Source of the DNA: Candidatus Planktophila limnetica | GTDB lineage: Bacteria; Actinomycetota; Actinomycetes; Nanopelagicales; Nanopelagicaceae | Assembly: GCF_002288365.1 (NCBI RefSeq) | Contig: NZ_CP016782.1 | Coordinates: forward strand, 434,001 to 498,000 | DNA length: 64,000 bases | Reading direction: 5' to 3' | Part shown: positions 8,089 through 17,483 of the stretch, one piece after another | Layout of the letters: every line of letters starts with the position of its first letter | How positions within the stretch are numbered: position 1 is the first letter of the stretch | The notes under the pieces: model-generated | The model's input: the letters and a program-made list of their open reading frames with translations, nothing else | What the model was told of the DNA's origin: nothing | The model's database searches: none | Position numbers and translations under genes: made by a program

Positions 8089-9456
8089 TTAGGCGCTGAC
8101 AAGAGATTCATTGAGAACTGCGGTTATCGCTTCATCAAGAATAGATAAACCTTCTCGCAATAAATCTTCAGGAATAACTAGTGGTGGAATTAAACGAATT
8201 ACGTTCGAATAAGTTCCAGCAGTCAGAATAAGCACACCCTTTTCTTGGCAGTACTTAACAATTTTTCCAAGGGCTGCAGTGTTTGGTTCTGTGCCACCAG
8301 GGATTACTAATTCGATTGCCTGCATTGCTCCACGACCACGGACTTCACCGATGATTGAATGCTTTGCTTTCATTTTATAGAGTTCATCGCTCATGATTGC
8401 GCCGATTTTCTTGGCACGATCTACGAGCTTGTCTTCTTCAATAGTTTTAATTGCTCCTAGCGCTGCGGCGCATGCAACAGGGGAGCCACCATATGTTCCA
8501 CCTAATCCGCTTGCATGAATTGAATCCATGACATCTGCGCGACCAGTAACGGCGGCAAGTGGTAATCCACCCGCAATTCCCTTGGCGGTTGTAATTAAAT
8601 CTGGCTCAAGATTTTCATCTTCTGAAGCAAACATCTGTCCTGTGCGGGCAAACCCTGTTTGAACTTCATCTGCAATAAATAGCGCACCATTATCTTTTGC
8701 GTATTTCGCTAATCCAGGCATGAAACCTTTAGGTGGAATGATAAATCCACCCTCGCCTTGGATTGGTTCGATAACGATTGCGGCAATGTTCTTTCCGCCA
8801 ATTTCTTTATCCATTTTATGAATCACAACGTCGAGCGCATCTTTTTCACACGCTGCTGCTCCGCCTTCCCAGCGATATGGGTAAGCCATGGGCATGCGAT
8901 AAATTTCTGGAGTAAATGGACCAAAACTATCTTTGTATGGCATATTTTTTGCAGTCATACCCATAGTCAAGTTTGTGCGACCGTGATAGCCATGTTCAAA
9001 GACAACAATTGCTTGACGCTTTGTGAATGAGCGAGCAATCTTGACTGCATTCTCCAGTGCTTCTGCGCCAGAGTTAAGAAGCACTGACTTCTTTGCAAAT
9101 TTTCCAGGAGTTAAACGGTTAAGAGCTTCGCAGACTTCAATGTATCCAAGGTAAGGAGCAACCATAAAACAAGTGTGTGTGAATTCAGCTACCTGTCGTT
9201 GAACATTTTCAACAACGTGTGGTGCGCTATTTCCAACGTTAACAACAGCGATACCTGCACCAAGATCAATAATGTGGTTTCCGTCGACATCTACCAAGAT
9301 TCCACCAGCTGCTCGTTCAATGACCGCTGGCATCGACATACCAAGTGATGCTGAAACTGCTGCGGCTCTACGAGCAATAATCTGCGTCGATTTTGGTCCT
9401 GGGATCGCAGTGATGACTTTACGTTTCTGTTCAACTGGCGCAATTGGTGTACTCAT
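8089..9456 (-). CDS. gabT: 4-aminobutyrate aminotransferase
   Basis: Class-III PLP aminotransferase, 455 aa. Asp263 (in ADEVQTGFARTG) contacts the pyridine nitrogen of PLP, and Lys292 (TTAKGIAGGLPLAAV) forms the Schiff base. Family members transfer the amino group of GABA to 2-oxoglutarate, giving succinic semialdehyde. With the aldehyde dehydrogenase at 62 this closes a route from putrescine to the TCA cycle edge, though no succinate-semialdehyde dehydrogenase is seen beside it. A related activity (5-aminovalerate, ornithine) is possible. The start codon is divergent from dxr and has its own -10 hexamer. Confidence 0.85.
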   Translation of the reverse strand: MSTPIAPVEQKRKVITAIPGPKSTQIIARRAAAVSASLGMSMPAVIERAAGGILVDVDGNHIIDLGAGIAVVNVGNSAPHVVENVQRQVAEFTHTCFMVAPYLGYIEVCEALNRLTPGKFAKKSVLLNSGAEALENAVKIARSFTKRQAIVVFEHGYHGRTNLTMGMTAKNMPYKDSFGPFTPEIYRMPMAYPYRWEGGAAACEKDALDVVIHKMDKEIGGKNIAAIVIEPIQGEGGFIIPPKGFMPGLAKYAKDNGALFIADEVQTGFARTGQMFASEDENLEPDLITTAKGIAGGLPLAAVTGRADVMDSIHASGLGGTYGGSPVACAAALGAIKTIEEDKLVDRAKKIGAIMSDELYKMKAKHSIIGEVRGRGAMQAIELVIPGGTEPNTAALGKIVKYCQEKGVLILTAGTYSNVIRLIPPLVIPEDLLREGLSILDEAITAVLNESLVSA

Positions 9457-9462
9457 TTCCCC

Positions 9463-9468
9463 AGTCTA
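9463..9468 (-). promoter_or_regulatory. -10 element of leaderless gabT
   Basis: On the minus strand TAGACT is followed by six bases and the gabT ATG (9456). It lies in the 36-base divergent gap shared with dxr. Confidence 0.55.
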
Positions 9469-9492
9469 CTTTGGCCGTGAGAAGATATCCAC

Positions 9493-10641
9493 ATGAGAGA
9501 CCTGGTGATTCTTGGTTCAACAGGATCTATTGGTGTTCAGGCCCTAGAAATAGTCACTGCTAACCCAGGAAAATTCAGGGTTGTCGGCATCACTTCTGCA
9601 GGAAATAACCCACATGCTCTAATTGAACAAGCCAAGAAATTCGATGTCGGAGTCATCGGCACAATCCATAATGCGGAACTGATACGCGAAGCGCTGCCCG
9701 GCGTGAGCGTCATTGACGGTGCCGATGCAGCTGCACAGGTGGCATCTATTACATGCGATGTAGTTCTCAATGCAATAACTGGCTCGATCGGATTAGCAGC
9801 AACATTAAGTGCCTTAAAAGTTGGAAATCGTTTGGCACTTGCAAATAAAGAATCACTGGTGGCTGCAGGGGATTTAGTTATGTCACTTGCAAAAGAGAAT
9901 CAGATCATTCCTGTGGATTCAGAACACAGTGCACTGTGGCAATGTCTCATGTCAGGTAAATCCACTGAAGTTTCTAAGTTAATTCTTACAGCATCAGGTG
10001 GACCATTTCGTGAGAGAAAAGACCTCTCTTCGGTAACAGTAGATCAAGCATTGGCGCACCCAACGTGGTCAATGGGTCCTGTCATTTCAGTGAATTCAGC
10101 AACACTGGTTAATAAAGCCCATGAAATTATTGAAGCTCACTATTTGTATAAAATGGATTATTCACGAGTAGAAGCGGTCATTCATCCAGAATCAGTAATT
10201 CATTCGATGGTGGAATTTATAGACGGTGCCACAATTGCTCAAGCAAGCCCACCAAATATGAAGGGCCCAATTGCTTATGCACTTAATTGGCCCAATCGCT
10301 TAAGTGCTGCAACGCCAGCAATGGATTGGAAGCAGAAGCATTCATGGAATTTTGAACCCGTGGATCACGAGAAGTTTCCAGCAATTGAGTTAGCCAAACG
10401 CTGCGGCGAACTCGGTGGAGGACTTCCTGCAATATTTAATGCTGCAAATGAAGTAGCAGTGCACGCTTTTCTAAAAGGCTCTATATCATTTACATCAATT
10501 ATGGAGTGTGTAGAGCAAAGCGTTCAACGCCTTGGTGGATCATCCCCAAGTGCGATTCGGGATTTAAGTGATGTCAGCGCTATAGAGCAGGATGCGCAGA
10601 GCGTCGCCCGTGAAGTATTAGAACGAATGGTTTCCTCATGA
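9493..10641 (+). CDS. dxr: 1-deoxy-D-xylulose 5-phosphate reductoisomerase
   Basis: Second step of the MEP isoprenoid pathway: NADPH-dependent conversion of DXP to 2-C-methylerythritol 4-phosphate. Length 382 aa is typical. The N-terminus carries the NADPH motif LGSTGSIG, followed by LANKESLVAAG and the metal/substrate region PVDSEHSA; the flexible loop and active site HPTWSMG are intact. Overlaps rseP by four bases (ATGA). The order dxr-rseP-ispG is conserved in Actinobacteria, and ispG, a later enzyme of the same pathway, is two genes on. Confidence 0.95.
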   Translation: MRDLVILGSTGSIGVQALEIVTANPGKFRVVGITSAGNNPHALIEQAKKFDVGVIGTIHNAELIREALPGVSVIDGADAAAQVASITCDVVLNAITGSIGLAATLSALKVGNRLALANKESLVAAGDLVMSLAKENQIIPVDSEHSALWQCLMSGKSTEVSKLILTASGGPFRERKDLSSVTVDQALAHPTWSMGPVISVNSATLVNKAHEIIEAHYLYKMDYSRVEAVIHPESVIHSMVEFIDGATIAQASPPNMKGPIAYALNWPNRLSAATPAMDWKQKHSWNFEPVDHEKFPAIELAKRCGELGGGLPAIFNAANEVAVHAFLKGSISFTSIMECVEQSVQRLGGSSPSAIRDLSDVSAIEQDAQSVAREVLERMVSS

Positions 10642-11825
10642 AAATTATTGGAATTTTAGCTTTTGTTATTGCACTCCTGCTTTCGGTCATGATTCACGAA
10701 TTTGGTCACTACATCACAGCCAAAAAATATGGCATGCGAGTCAGTGAATTCTTCCTCGGCTTTGGCAAAAGATTGTGGTCCTTCACTCGCGGTGAAACAG
10801 AGTTTGGAATTAAAGCTATTCCTGCTGGAGGTTACTGCCGCATTGAAGGCATGACTGCAACGGATGAGATGCCACCTGGTGAAGAATCCCGAGCGTTTTA
10901 TAAAGCTAATTCAGGCCGCAAACTTATAGTTCTTGGTGCAGGTTCATTTCTGCACTTTGTATTGGGATTCATAATTTTGCTTGTTATTTTCGCAGCAATT
11001 GGAACTGCAAAACCAACTAACACGATTACACAAATTTCACCGTGCGTTCCTAAGGTCAATGCTGCATGTGCTAAAACAGATCCAAGATCGCCTGCGCAGA
11101 TCGCTGGATTACAAGTGGGCGATGTCATCACTTCACTTAACAAAATACCTGTTACTAATTGGGCTAAAGATGTTGAAGTGATTCGATCTTCTGCTGGTAA
11201 AGAACTCCTCATTGAAATTGATCGAAACGGGCAAGTACAGACTTTTTCAATAATTCCTGCAACACGAGTTGTTGAAGGCAAGGAATATGGATTTCTTGGA
11301 ATAGTAAATGGCTACGAGCTAGTCAAAGATGCACCCTTTACATCAATTAAAAATTCAGCACTTGTTTCATGGGAGTTTATGAGTAGCAGTGTGAAAGCAA
11401 TTATTTCGTTGCCATCGAAAATTCCTGCACTGTGGGGTGCCACGGTATCTGGAAGCGAGCGAGATCCAAATGGGCTTGTTGGAATCGTTGGTGTTGCTCA
11501 AGTTTCCGGACAAGCAGTGAGCTCTGAAGGCTTAAGCACTGCAGAACGAATTCAAACATTTTTGTTGATCATTGCAAGCCTAAATTTCTTTGTGGGCGTA
11601 TTTAACTTGCTTCCAATACTTCCACTAGATGGTGGACACATGGCAGTGGCAATAGCTGATGAAATTAGAGCGTTCTTTGCTCGCATTCGAGGAAGAGCTC
11701 GCCCAGAAGGAATTAACGTAAATAAGTTGGCACCAGTGACAATGGTTGTATTCATTGTGCTTGCAGCGTTGACAGTTCTGCTCTTGGCGGCAGACATAGT
11801 CAATCCTGTGCAACTGAATTTATAG
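10638..11825 (+). CDS. rseP: Site-2 intramembrane metalloprotease RseP/Rip1
   Basis: Zinc protease of the M50 family, 395 aa, which cleaves membrane-anchored anti-sigma factors and other substrates within the bilayer. The zinc motif HEFGH is at residues 20-24 in the first membrane helix, a single PDZ domain lies in the middle (around GLQVGDVITSLN), and the third metal ligand is in the LPLDGGH motif near residue 330. Extra hydrophobic segments at about 95-120 and at the C-terminus complete the membrane core. Translationally coupled to dxr. Confidence 0.9.
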   Translation: MKIIGILAFVIALLLSVMIHEFGHYITAKKYGMRVSEFFLGFGKRLWSFTRGETEFGIKAIPAGGYCRIEGMTATDEMPPGEESRAFYKANSGRKLIVLGAGSFLHFVLGFIILLVIFAAIGTAKPTNTITQISPCVPKVNAACAKTDPRSPAQIAGLQVGDVITSLNKIPVTNWAKDVEVIRSSAGKELLIEIDRNGQVQTFSIIPATRVVEGKEYGFLGIVNGYELVKDAPFTSIKNSALVSWEFMSSSVKAIISLPSKIPALWGATVSGSERDPNGLVGIVGVAQVSGQAVSSEGLSTAERIQTFLLIIASLNFFVGVFNLLPILPLDGGHMAVAIADEIRAFFARIRGRARPEGINVNKLAPVTMVVFIVLAALTVLLLAADIVNPVQLNL

Positions 11826-11868
11826 CGCTCATGTCGCAACTTAAAAAGAATTAGGGCAGAATAAAGAC

Positions 11869-13020
11869 ATGGTTGATCTCGGAATTCCATCGGCACCACC
11901 ACAGACCCTTACGCCGCGTCGAAAGACTAAGCAGTTAATGGTTGGCAAAGTTGGTGTTGGTAGTGATTCTCCGGTTTCAGTGCAATCTATGTGCACCACG
12001 TTAACTGCTGATGTCAATGCCACACTTCAACAAATCGCCGAACTCACAGCATCGGGATGTCAGATTGTTCGAGTCGCCGTTCCAAGTCAAGATGACGCAG
12101 ATGCGTTAGCTCAGATTGCTAAAAAATCTCAAATTCCAGTTATTGCAGATATTCATTTTCAACCTAAATATATTTTTGCGGCAATTGATGCCGGGTGCGC
12201 AGCTGTTCGCGTTAACCCTGGCAATATCAAACAATTTGATGACAAAGTAAAAGAAGTTGCTAAGGCTGCCGGGGATGCAGGAATTCCGATTCGAATTGGT
12301 GTAAATGCAGGTTCCCTTGATCCTCGCTTAATTGCTAAATATGGAAAAGCTACTCCAGAAGCACTAGTTGAATCTGCACTATGGGAAGCAAGCCTCTTTG
12401 AAGAGCATGGATTCTCAGATATTAAAATTTCTGTCAAACATCATGATCCCGTGACAATGGTGAATGCATATCGTTTATTGGCATCAAAGTGTGATTATCC
12501 ATTGCACTTAGGTGTTACAGAAGCTGGACCAATTTTTCAAGGAACAATTAAGTCAGCAACCGCATTTGGAATTTTGCTCGCTGAAGGAATTGGAGACACG
12601 ATTCGCGTCTCTTTATCCGCGCCTCCAGTGGAAGAAGTCAAAGTTGGTATTTCAATTCTTGAATCTCTTAATTTGCGTCAGAGAAAACTAGAGATCGTTT
12701 CATGTCCATCATGTGGTCGCGCACAAGTTGATGTTTATACATTGGCTGAAAAAGTTCAAGCAGGATTGCAAGGTATGACAGTGCCACTACGAGTTGCTGT
12801 TATGGGTTGCGTTGTAAATGGTCCGGGTGAGGCTCGTGAAGCAGATCTTGGTGTTGCATCCGGAAATGGAAAAGGACAAATATTTGTTAAAGGCCAAGTA
12901 ATTAAAACTGTTCCAGAAGCACAAATTGTTGAAACACTCATCGAAGAAGCAATGCGCTTAGCCGAAGAAATGGAAGCTGCGGGTGTCGCTTCGGGCGAAC
13001 CATCCGTTGATGTTCACTAA
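11869..13020 (+). CDS. ispG: 4-hydroxy-3-methylbut-2-enyl diphosphate synthase
   Basis: Iron-sulfur enzyme (GcpE) of the MEP pathway, converting methylerythritol cyclodiphosphate to HMBPP, 383 aa. The N-terminal TIM-barrel domain has the [15 protein letters not shown] motif, and the C-terminal domain has the [4Fe-4S] cysteines in SCPSCGR and [10 protein letters not shown]. It lacks the long insert seen in plant enzymes. The ATG at 11869 has a weak -10-like CAGAAT six bases upstream. Confidence 0.95.
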   Translation: MVDLGIPSAPPQTLTPRRKTKQLMVGKVGVGSDSPVSVQSMCTTLTADVNATLQQIAELTASGCQIVRVAVPSQDDADALAQIAKKSQIPVIADIHFQPKYIFAAIDAGCAAVRVNPGNIKQFDDKVKEVAKAAGDAGIPIRIGVNAGSLDPRLIAKYGKATPEALVESALWEASLFEEHGFSDIKISVKHHDPVTMVNAYRLLASKCDYPLHLGVTEAGPIFQGTIKSATAFGILLAEGIGDTIRVSLSAPPVEEVKVGISILESLNLRQRKLEIVSCPSCGRAQVDVYTLAEKVQAGLQGMTVPLRVAVMGCVVNGPGEAREADLGVASGNGKGQIFVKGQVIKTVPEAQIVETLIEEAMRLAEEMEAAGVASGEPSVDVH

Positions 13021-13048
13021 CCTCACACAACTCACGCCATCCCTCAGG

Positions 13049-13054
13049 TAGGCT
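13049..13054 (+). promoter_or_regulatory. -10 element of leaderless proS
   Basis: TAGGCT, six bases, then the proS ATG at 13061. No SD. The same hexamer occurs before ffh and the desaturase gene. Confidence 0.6.
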
Positions 13055-13060
13055 CGCACC

Positions 13061-14794
13061 ATGTTGCGAATGTCCTCACTCTTTTTGCGCACATTGCGCG
13101 ATGATCCAGCCGATGCTGAAGTCGCAAGCCACAAACTCTTAGTTCGCGCCGGATACATCAGACGAATTGCAGCAGGTATTTACTCTTGGTTGCCACTCGG
13201 ATACATAACTCTGCGAAACATTGAAAGAGTTGTCCGTGAAGAGATGGATGCTGCAGGATTTCAAGAAGTTCACTTTCCAGCGATGCTTCCAAAAGAGCCT
13301 TATGAAGAGACAAATCGTTGGAGTGAGTACGGACCAGAACTATTTAGACTTCAGGATCGCAAGGGCGCGGATTATTTATTAGGTCCAACCCATGAAGAGA
13401 TGTTTACTCTGATGGTCAAAGGCGAATACTCCTCATATAAAGATTTGCCACTTTCGCTCTATCAAATTCAAACAAAATACCGTGATGAACCTCGTCCACG
13501 AAGCGGAATCATTCGAGGTCGCGAGTTCGTAATGAAAGATTCTTATTCTTTTGATATCGACGATGCTGGTTTGGATCTTTCTTATTCGAAACATCGTGAG
13601 GCATACGTAAAAACGTTTAAGCGCCTGGGTTTGAGCTACAACATTGTCAGTGCAATGGCGGGTGCAATGGGTGGATCTAAATCTGAAGAATTCCTAGCAC
13701 CATGTCCAACGGGTGAAGATACATATGTACTCTGCGAAAAATGTGGTTATGCAGCAAATGTTGAAGCGATGAAAACGCTTATTGATGCACCCGCACATAA
13801 AGATTTCCCGGCACTTGAAGTATTAGATACTCCAAATACGCCAACGATTGATTCATTAGTTGAAGTCCTTAACTCACAATACGGTGGGGGATATACAGGC
13901 GCCGATACTCTAAAAAATGTTATGTTGATGGCAGATAACAAACCAATTGCTGTTTTGGTCCCCGGAGATCGTGAAGTTGATATCAAACGTCTACAAGCGA
14001 ATTTAATCGGCGTATCTGAACTAAGAATTTTCGAAGAAGAAGATTTTGCAAAGCATCCTAAACTTGTTAAAGGTTACATCGGGCCACAAGATGCTAAAAG
14101 TTTTGGAATAACCCTCTATGCCGATCCACGTATTGCTCCAGGAACTGCATGGGTCACTGGTGCTAATAAGAAAAATTGCCATGCACGCAATGTTGTCAAT
14201 GGTCGAGATTTCACACCTGATGCCTATGTTGAATCCGCTGAAGTTCGTGCCGGTGATTTATGTCCATCATGTAAAGAACCTGTAATTATTGATCGCGCAA
14301 TTGAGATTGCACATATTTTTCAATTAGGTCGCAAGTATGCACAAGCATTGAATCTAACGGTTTTAGATCAAAACGGAAAAGCACAAGTAGTAACCATGGG
14401 TTCATATGGCATTGGTGTTTCGCGTGCGGTCGCCGCAGTTGCAGAACAAACACATGATGAAATCGGTCTTTCATGGCCTATTGAAGTTGCACCCGCAAAG
14501 GTACATATCGTTGCAACAGGAAAAGAAGACAAACCCTTTGATGTTGCAGAAAGTATTGGCGTGGAATTAGAAAAATTAGGTATTACAGTTTTGTTAGATG
14601 ATCGCCGAGATCCAAGTGCTGGTGTTAAGTTTAAAGACGCCGAACTAATAGGTATTCCGATAATTATCGTTGTGGGCAAAGCACTTGAACAAGGCAACGT
14701 CGAGATTCGTGTGAGAAAGAGTGGAGAAAAATCCGAAAGTAGCGTTGCAGACGCTGTTAAAAATATCGCATCGATACTTTCAAAGCTTTCGTAA
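13061..14794 (+). CDS. proS: Prolyl-tRNA synthetase
   Basis: Class-II aminoacyl-tRNA synthetase, 577 aa, the length of bacterial-type ProRS with an inserted editing domain. Motif 2 ([21 protein letters not shown]) is at about residues 140-160, the editing insertion spans roughly residues 230-380, and motif 3 ([13 protein letters not shown]) is near 450, followed by an anticodon-binding domain. The start is fixed by the -10 hexamer; a second in-frame ATG lies at 13070. The TauE permease gene begins three bases after the stop codon. Confidence 0.95.
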   Translation: MLRMSSLFLRTLRDDPADAEVASHKLLVRAGYIRRIAAGIYSWLPLGYITLRNIERVVREEMDAAGFQEVHFPAMLPKEPYEETNRWSEYGPELFRLQDRKGADYLLGPTHEEMFTLMVKGEYSSYKDLPLSLYQIQTKYRDEPRPRSGIIRGREFVMKDSYSFDIDDAGLDLSYSKHREAYVKTFKRLGLSYNIVSAMAGAMGGSKSEEFLAPCPTGEDTYVLCEKCGYAANVEAMKTLIDAPAHKDFPALEVLDTPNTPTIDSLVEVLNSQYGGGYTGADTLKNVMLMADNKPIAVLVPGDREVDIKRLQANLIGVSELRIFEEEDFAKHPKLVKGYIGPQDAKSFGITLYADPRIAPGTAWVTGANKKNCHARNVVNGRDFTPDAYVESAEVRAGDLCPSCKEPVIIDRAIEIAHIFQLGRKYAQALNLTVLDQNGKAQVVTMGSYGIGVSRAVAAVAEQTHDEIGLSWPIEVAPAKVHIVATGKEDKPFDVAESIGVELEKLGITVLLDDRRDPSAGVKFKDAELIGIPIIIVVGKALEQGNVEIRVRKSGEKSESSVADAVKNIASILSKLS

Positions 14795-14797
14795 TCC

Positions 14798-15577
14798 ATG
14801 TTTGGTGATATTTCTCAAGCAACAATTTTCTTTCTTATTCTTGCCGCATTTAGTGCCGGATTAGTCGATGCCATTGCAGGTGGCGGTGGCCTCATTCAAC
14901 TTCCCGCACTTTTAATTGGACTACCGCAAGTAAGCACTGTTGAAGTTCTGGGCACTAACAAAGTTGCATCAATTTTTGGCACGAGCGCATCTGCTCTGAT
15001 GTATCGGCGTAGCGTAAAGACAGATGCAAAATTCTTGGCTTCAATGGCAATTCCTGCATTCATCGGATCGGTTTTAGGAGCGCTGAGCGCTTCGAAAATT
15101 CCAACGCAATCAATGCGGCCAATTGTTTTCATCTTGCTTGTAGCTGTTGCAATATATACATGGCGAAAACCAGATCTCGGTGCCATAGAGCTACTTCGCC
15201 ATGACGCAAAGAAGCGTTTTTCAATTTCTGCATTGGCAGGAGTAGTTATTGGTTTCTATGATGGAATTTTTGGACCTGGCACAGGTTCGTTTTTAATGTT
15301 GACTTTGATTTATCTAGGATTCGCATTTTTAAGCGCATCTGCAATTGCCAAGGTGGTTAATGTTTCAACAAACCTAGGTGCAATTCTGGTTTTTGGGTTT
15401 CACGGAGCAATTATTTGGCAGGTGGCACTGGTGTTGGCTATAGCGAACATCGTTGGGGGATTGATGGGAGCGCGCTTGGCAATTAGTGGCGGTTCTACCT
15501 TAATTCGAAAGGTTTTTCTTCTTGTCACTCTTGCACTCATTGTGAAAGTGGGAATAGACACCGTAACGAATTGGTAA
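14798..15577 (+). CDS. TauE/SafE family membrane permease
   Basis: Predicted polytopic membrane protein, 259 aa, about seven to eight hydrophobic segments, with the repeated family motif GxxGxGGGxxxxP (AIAGGGGLIQLPAL near the N-terminus; GFYDGIFGPGTGSF in the second half). The TauE/SafE (DUF81) family includes exporters of sulfite, sulfoacetate and related anions, but most members have no assigned substrate. It sits three bases after proS and probably shares its transcript. Confidence 0.8.
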   Translation: MFGDISQATIFFLILAAFSAGLVDAIAGGGGLIQLPALLIGLPQVSTVEVLGTNKVASIFGTSASALMYRRSVKTDAKFLASMAIPAFIGSVLGALSASKIPTQSMRPIVFILLVAVAIYTWRKPDLGAIELLRHDAKKRFSISALAGVVIGFYDGIFGPGTGSFLMLTLIYLGFAFLSASAIAKVVNVSTNLGAILVFGFHGAIIWQVALVLAIANIVGGLMGARLAISGGSTLIRKVFLLVTLALIVKVGIDTVTNW

Positions 15578-15631
15578 GTTTAGAATTATCAGGTTATTAT
15601 TTACCTACAACTTAATAGAAAGAAGAACAAA

Positions 15632-16105
15632 ATGTCTCTCAGTGAGAAAATAACTGAACTTGTACAACCAGCTGTTGAAAGTGCTGGCTTCTTTCTTGAG
15701 GATGTACATGTACTTTCACCCGGCAGCCACAGAATCATTACGTGTATCGTCGATGGACAGACTCCACTTAACTTAGATCAAGTAACCAGCGTTTCTCGAA
15801 ATATTTCAGAGTTGTTAGACACTGCAGATTTTATGGGCGAAACTGCTTTTACCTTGGAAGTAACTTCACCAGGAGTTGATCGTCCACTCACTCTGCCTCG
15901 CCATTGGCAAAAAAATGTTAAACGCCTAGTTAAAGTTGTCAATCTAGATGGTTCAGTTGTTAGTGGAAGAATTTTAGCCGTAGAAGAATCTCATGTAATT
16001 TTAATCGAAGACATTAAGGGCAAATCAAAAGAACATACTGTTGCGTTTGCAGATGTTAAGCGAGCCACAGTGGAAATTGAATTTAATCGAAAAGGTGATC
16101 TCTGA
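15632..16105 (+). CDS. rimP: Ribosome maturation factor RimP
   Basis: 30S assembly factor, 157 aa, with the family's N-terminal alpha/beta domain (LVQPAVESAGFFLEDVHV) and C-terminal SH3-like domain. The segment TLEVTSPGVDRPL is the hallmark motif. First gene of the rimP-nusA-ylxR-infB-rbfA-truB-ribF translation cluster. A purine-rich GAAAGAAG precedes the ATG. Stop and nusA start overlap by one base (TGATG). Confidence 0.92.
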   Translation: MSLSEKITELVQPAVESAGFFLEDVHVLSPGSHRIITCIVDGQTPLNLDQVTSVSRNISELLDTADFMGETAFTLEVTSPGVDRPLTLPRHWQKNVKRLVKVVNLDGSVVSGRILAVEESHVILIEDIKGKSKEHTVAFADVKRATVEIEFNRKGDL

Positions 16106-17079
16106 TGAATGTAGAGATTGCAGCCCTTACGGAATTAACTTCTGAGAAGAAAATTTCATTTGAGCAGCTAGTCACTGCAATTGAAATCGGTGTTCTTACG
16201 GCATATAACGAAAATCCAGATGCTAAACGTCAGGCACGGGTATCTCTTGATCGCGAAACTGGTGAGATTCAAATACTCGTGCCCACCTTTAATGAAATCG
16301 GAGAGAAAATCTCTGAAGATAGAGATGAACCAGAAGGATTCGCGCGAATAGTAACTTCGACTGCGCGCCAGGTTATCAAGATGAAAATGCGTGAAGTAAA
16401 CGATGCCGACATTGTCGGAGAGTTCACAGCATCCGTCGGTGATGTCGTTTCTGGCATCGTGCAACAAGGCAGAGATCCAAAGATGATTCATGTGAATTTG
16501 GGTCGCGTTGAAGGAAAAATTCCACCCCAAGAACAAGTTCCTGGTGAGATTTATCAACATGGAGATCGCATCAAATGTTTTGTAGTTGAAGTTAAGCAAG
16601 GTTTAAAAGGACCAGAAATAATGCTTTCTAGATCCCACCCAGCACTTGTTAAACAATTATTCGCACTTGAAGTTCCTGAAATTACTGATCGAATTGTTGA
16701 AATTATGGCTGTGGCACGCGAAGCAGGTCATCGCACAAAAATTGCAGTGCGCACACATCGCGCTGGGGTAAGTCCTAAAGGTTCGCTCATTGGGCCTGTT
16801 GGTTCACGTGCACGTGCTGTTATGGATGAGTTACATGGAGAAAAAATTGACATCGTTGATTGGTCAGAAGATCCAGCTGTCTTCGTTGCGCATGCGTTAG
16901 CACCAGCAAAAGTTTCTCGAGTGGAAATTACGGATCTACTTTCACGAAGTGCAAAAGTGACAGTCCCGGATTACCAACTTTCGCTAGCAATTGGTAAAGA
17001 TGGGCAGAACGCTCGCTTGGCCGCCAGACTTACAGGCTGGCGCATAGATATCCATCCGGATACGCCTGCAACTGAGTGA
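16105..17079 (+). CDS. nusA: Transcription termination/antitermination factor NusA
   Basis: RNA polymerase-binding elongation factor, 324 aa. The order is an N-terminal RNAP-binding domain (to about 125), an S1 domain (around VVSGIVQQ to about 200) and two KH domains ([40 protein letters not shown]). It ends right after KH2 and has no C-terminal acidic repeats, as is usual outside Proteobacteria. It begins inside the rimP stop codon. Confidence 0.95.
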   Translation: MNVEIAALTELTSEKKISFEQLVTAIEIGVLTAYNENPDAKRQARVSLDRETGEIQILVPTFNEIGEKISEDRDEPEGFARIVTSTARQVIKMKMREVNDADIVGEFTASVGDVVSGIVQQGRDPKMIHVNLGRVEGKIPPQEQVPGEIYQHGDRIKCFVVEVKQGLKGPEIMLSRSHPALVKQLFALEVPEITDRIVEIMAVAREAGHRTKIAVRTHRAGVSPKGSLIGPVGSRARAVMDELHGEKIDIVDWSEDPAVFVAHALAPAKVSRVEITDLLSRSAKVTVPDYQLSLAIGKDGQNARLAARLTGWRIDIHPDTPATE

Positions 17080-17134
17080 GAATTTCTACAAAGGAGCGCG
17101 CAAGCGGTACAGTAAGCCTGTTGAATTCGAGTGA

Positions 17135-17392
17135 TTGGCAGAGGCAGTGAGTATCAATTCGATACGAACATGCATAACGTGCCGAAAGCAATCGAGTCCG
17201 ACATCTCTTTTAAGAGTGGTTTGTATTGATGGGGCTCTTGTCCTGGATAACGAAAAATCACTTCCTGGAAGAGGCGCTTGGGTACATCAGAGTTGCTTAG
17301 CAACTGCGATATCTCGGGGCGCATTTAAATACGCACTAAAGCTAACGGAACAACCAAACGAATTGGATGCGAAAGATATGAAACTCAAATGA
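17135..17392 (+). CDS. ylxR: YlxR family RNA-binding protein
   Basis: Small basic protein of the YlxR/DUF448 family, 85 aa from the TTG at 17135; an in-frame GTG at 17147 is an alternative start. The hallmark TCITCRKQ and the later [10 protein letters not shown] are present. YlxR binds RNA and is normally encoded between nusA and infB, as here; reported roles range from gene regulation to influencing the RNase P holoenzyme. Base use and position agree with the neighbouring operon. Confidence 0.88.
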   Translation: MAEAVSINSIRTCITCRKQSSPTSLLRVVCIDGALVLDNEKSLPGRGAWVHQSCLATAISRGAFKYALKLTEQPNELDAKDMKLK

Positions 17393-17483
17393 GCTCGTTC
17401 AGGTTATGAGGCTTTACAACTAAGGCTCGCATCCCCTAGATCAATATCTAGAAAAAGAGATTGCGGGCCAAGACAGGAGAACT

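Noticed and set aside
17090-17096. AAAGGAG after nusA as the SD of ylxR or a small unseen ORF
   Set aside because: No ATG, GTG or TTG lies 5-10 bases downstream; the nearest ylxR start is about 38 bases away.
17108-17121. TACAGT then seven bases then TTG at 17121 as a leaderless ylxR start
   Set aside because: The TTG is out of frame with ylxR and reaches a stop after nine codons.
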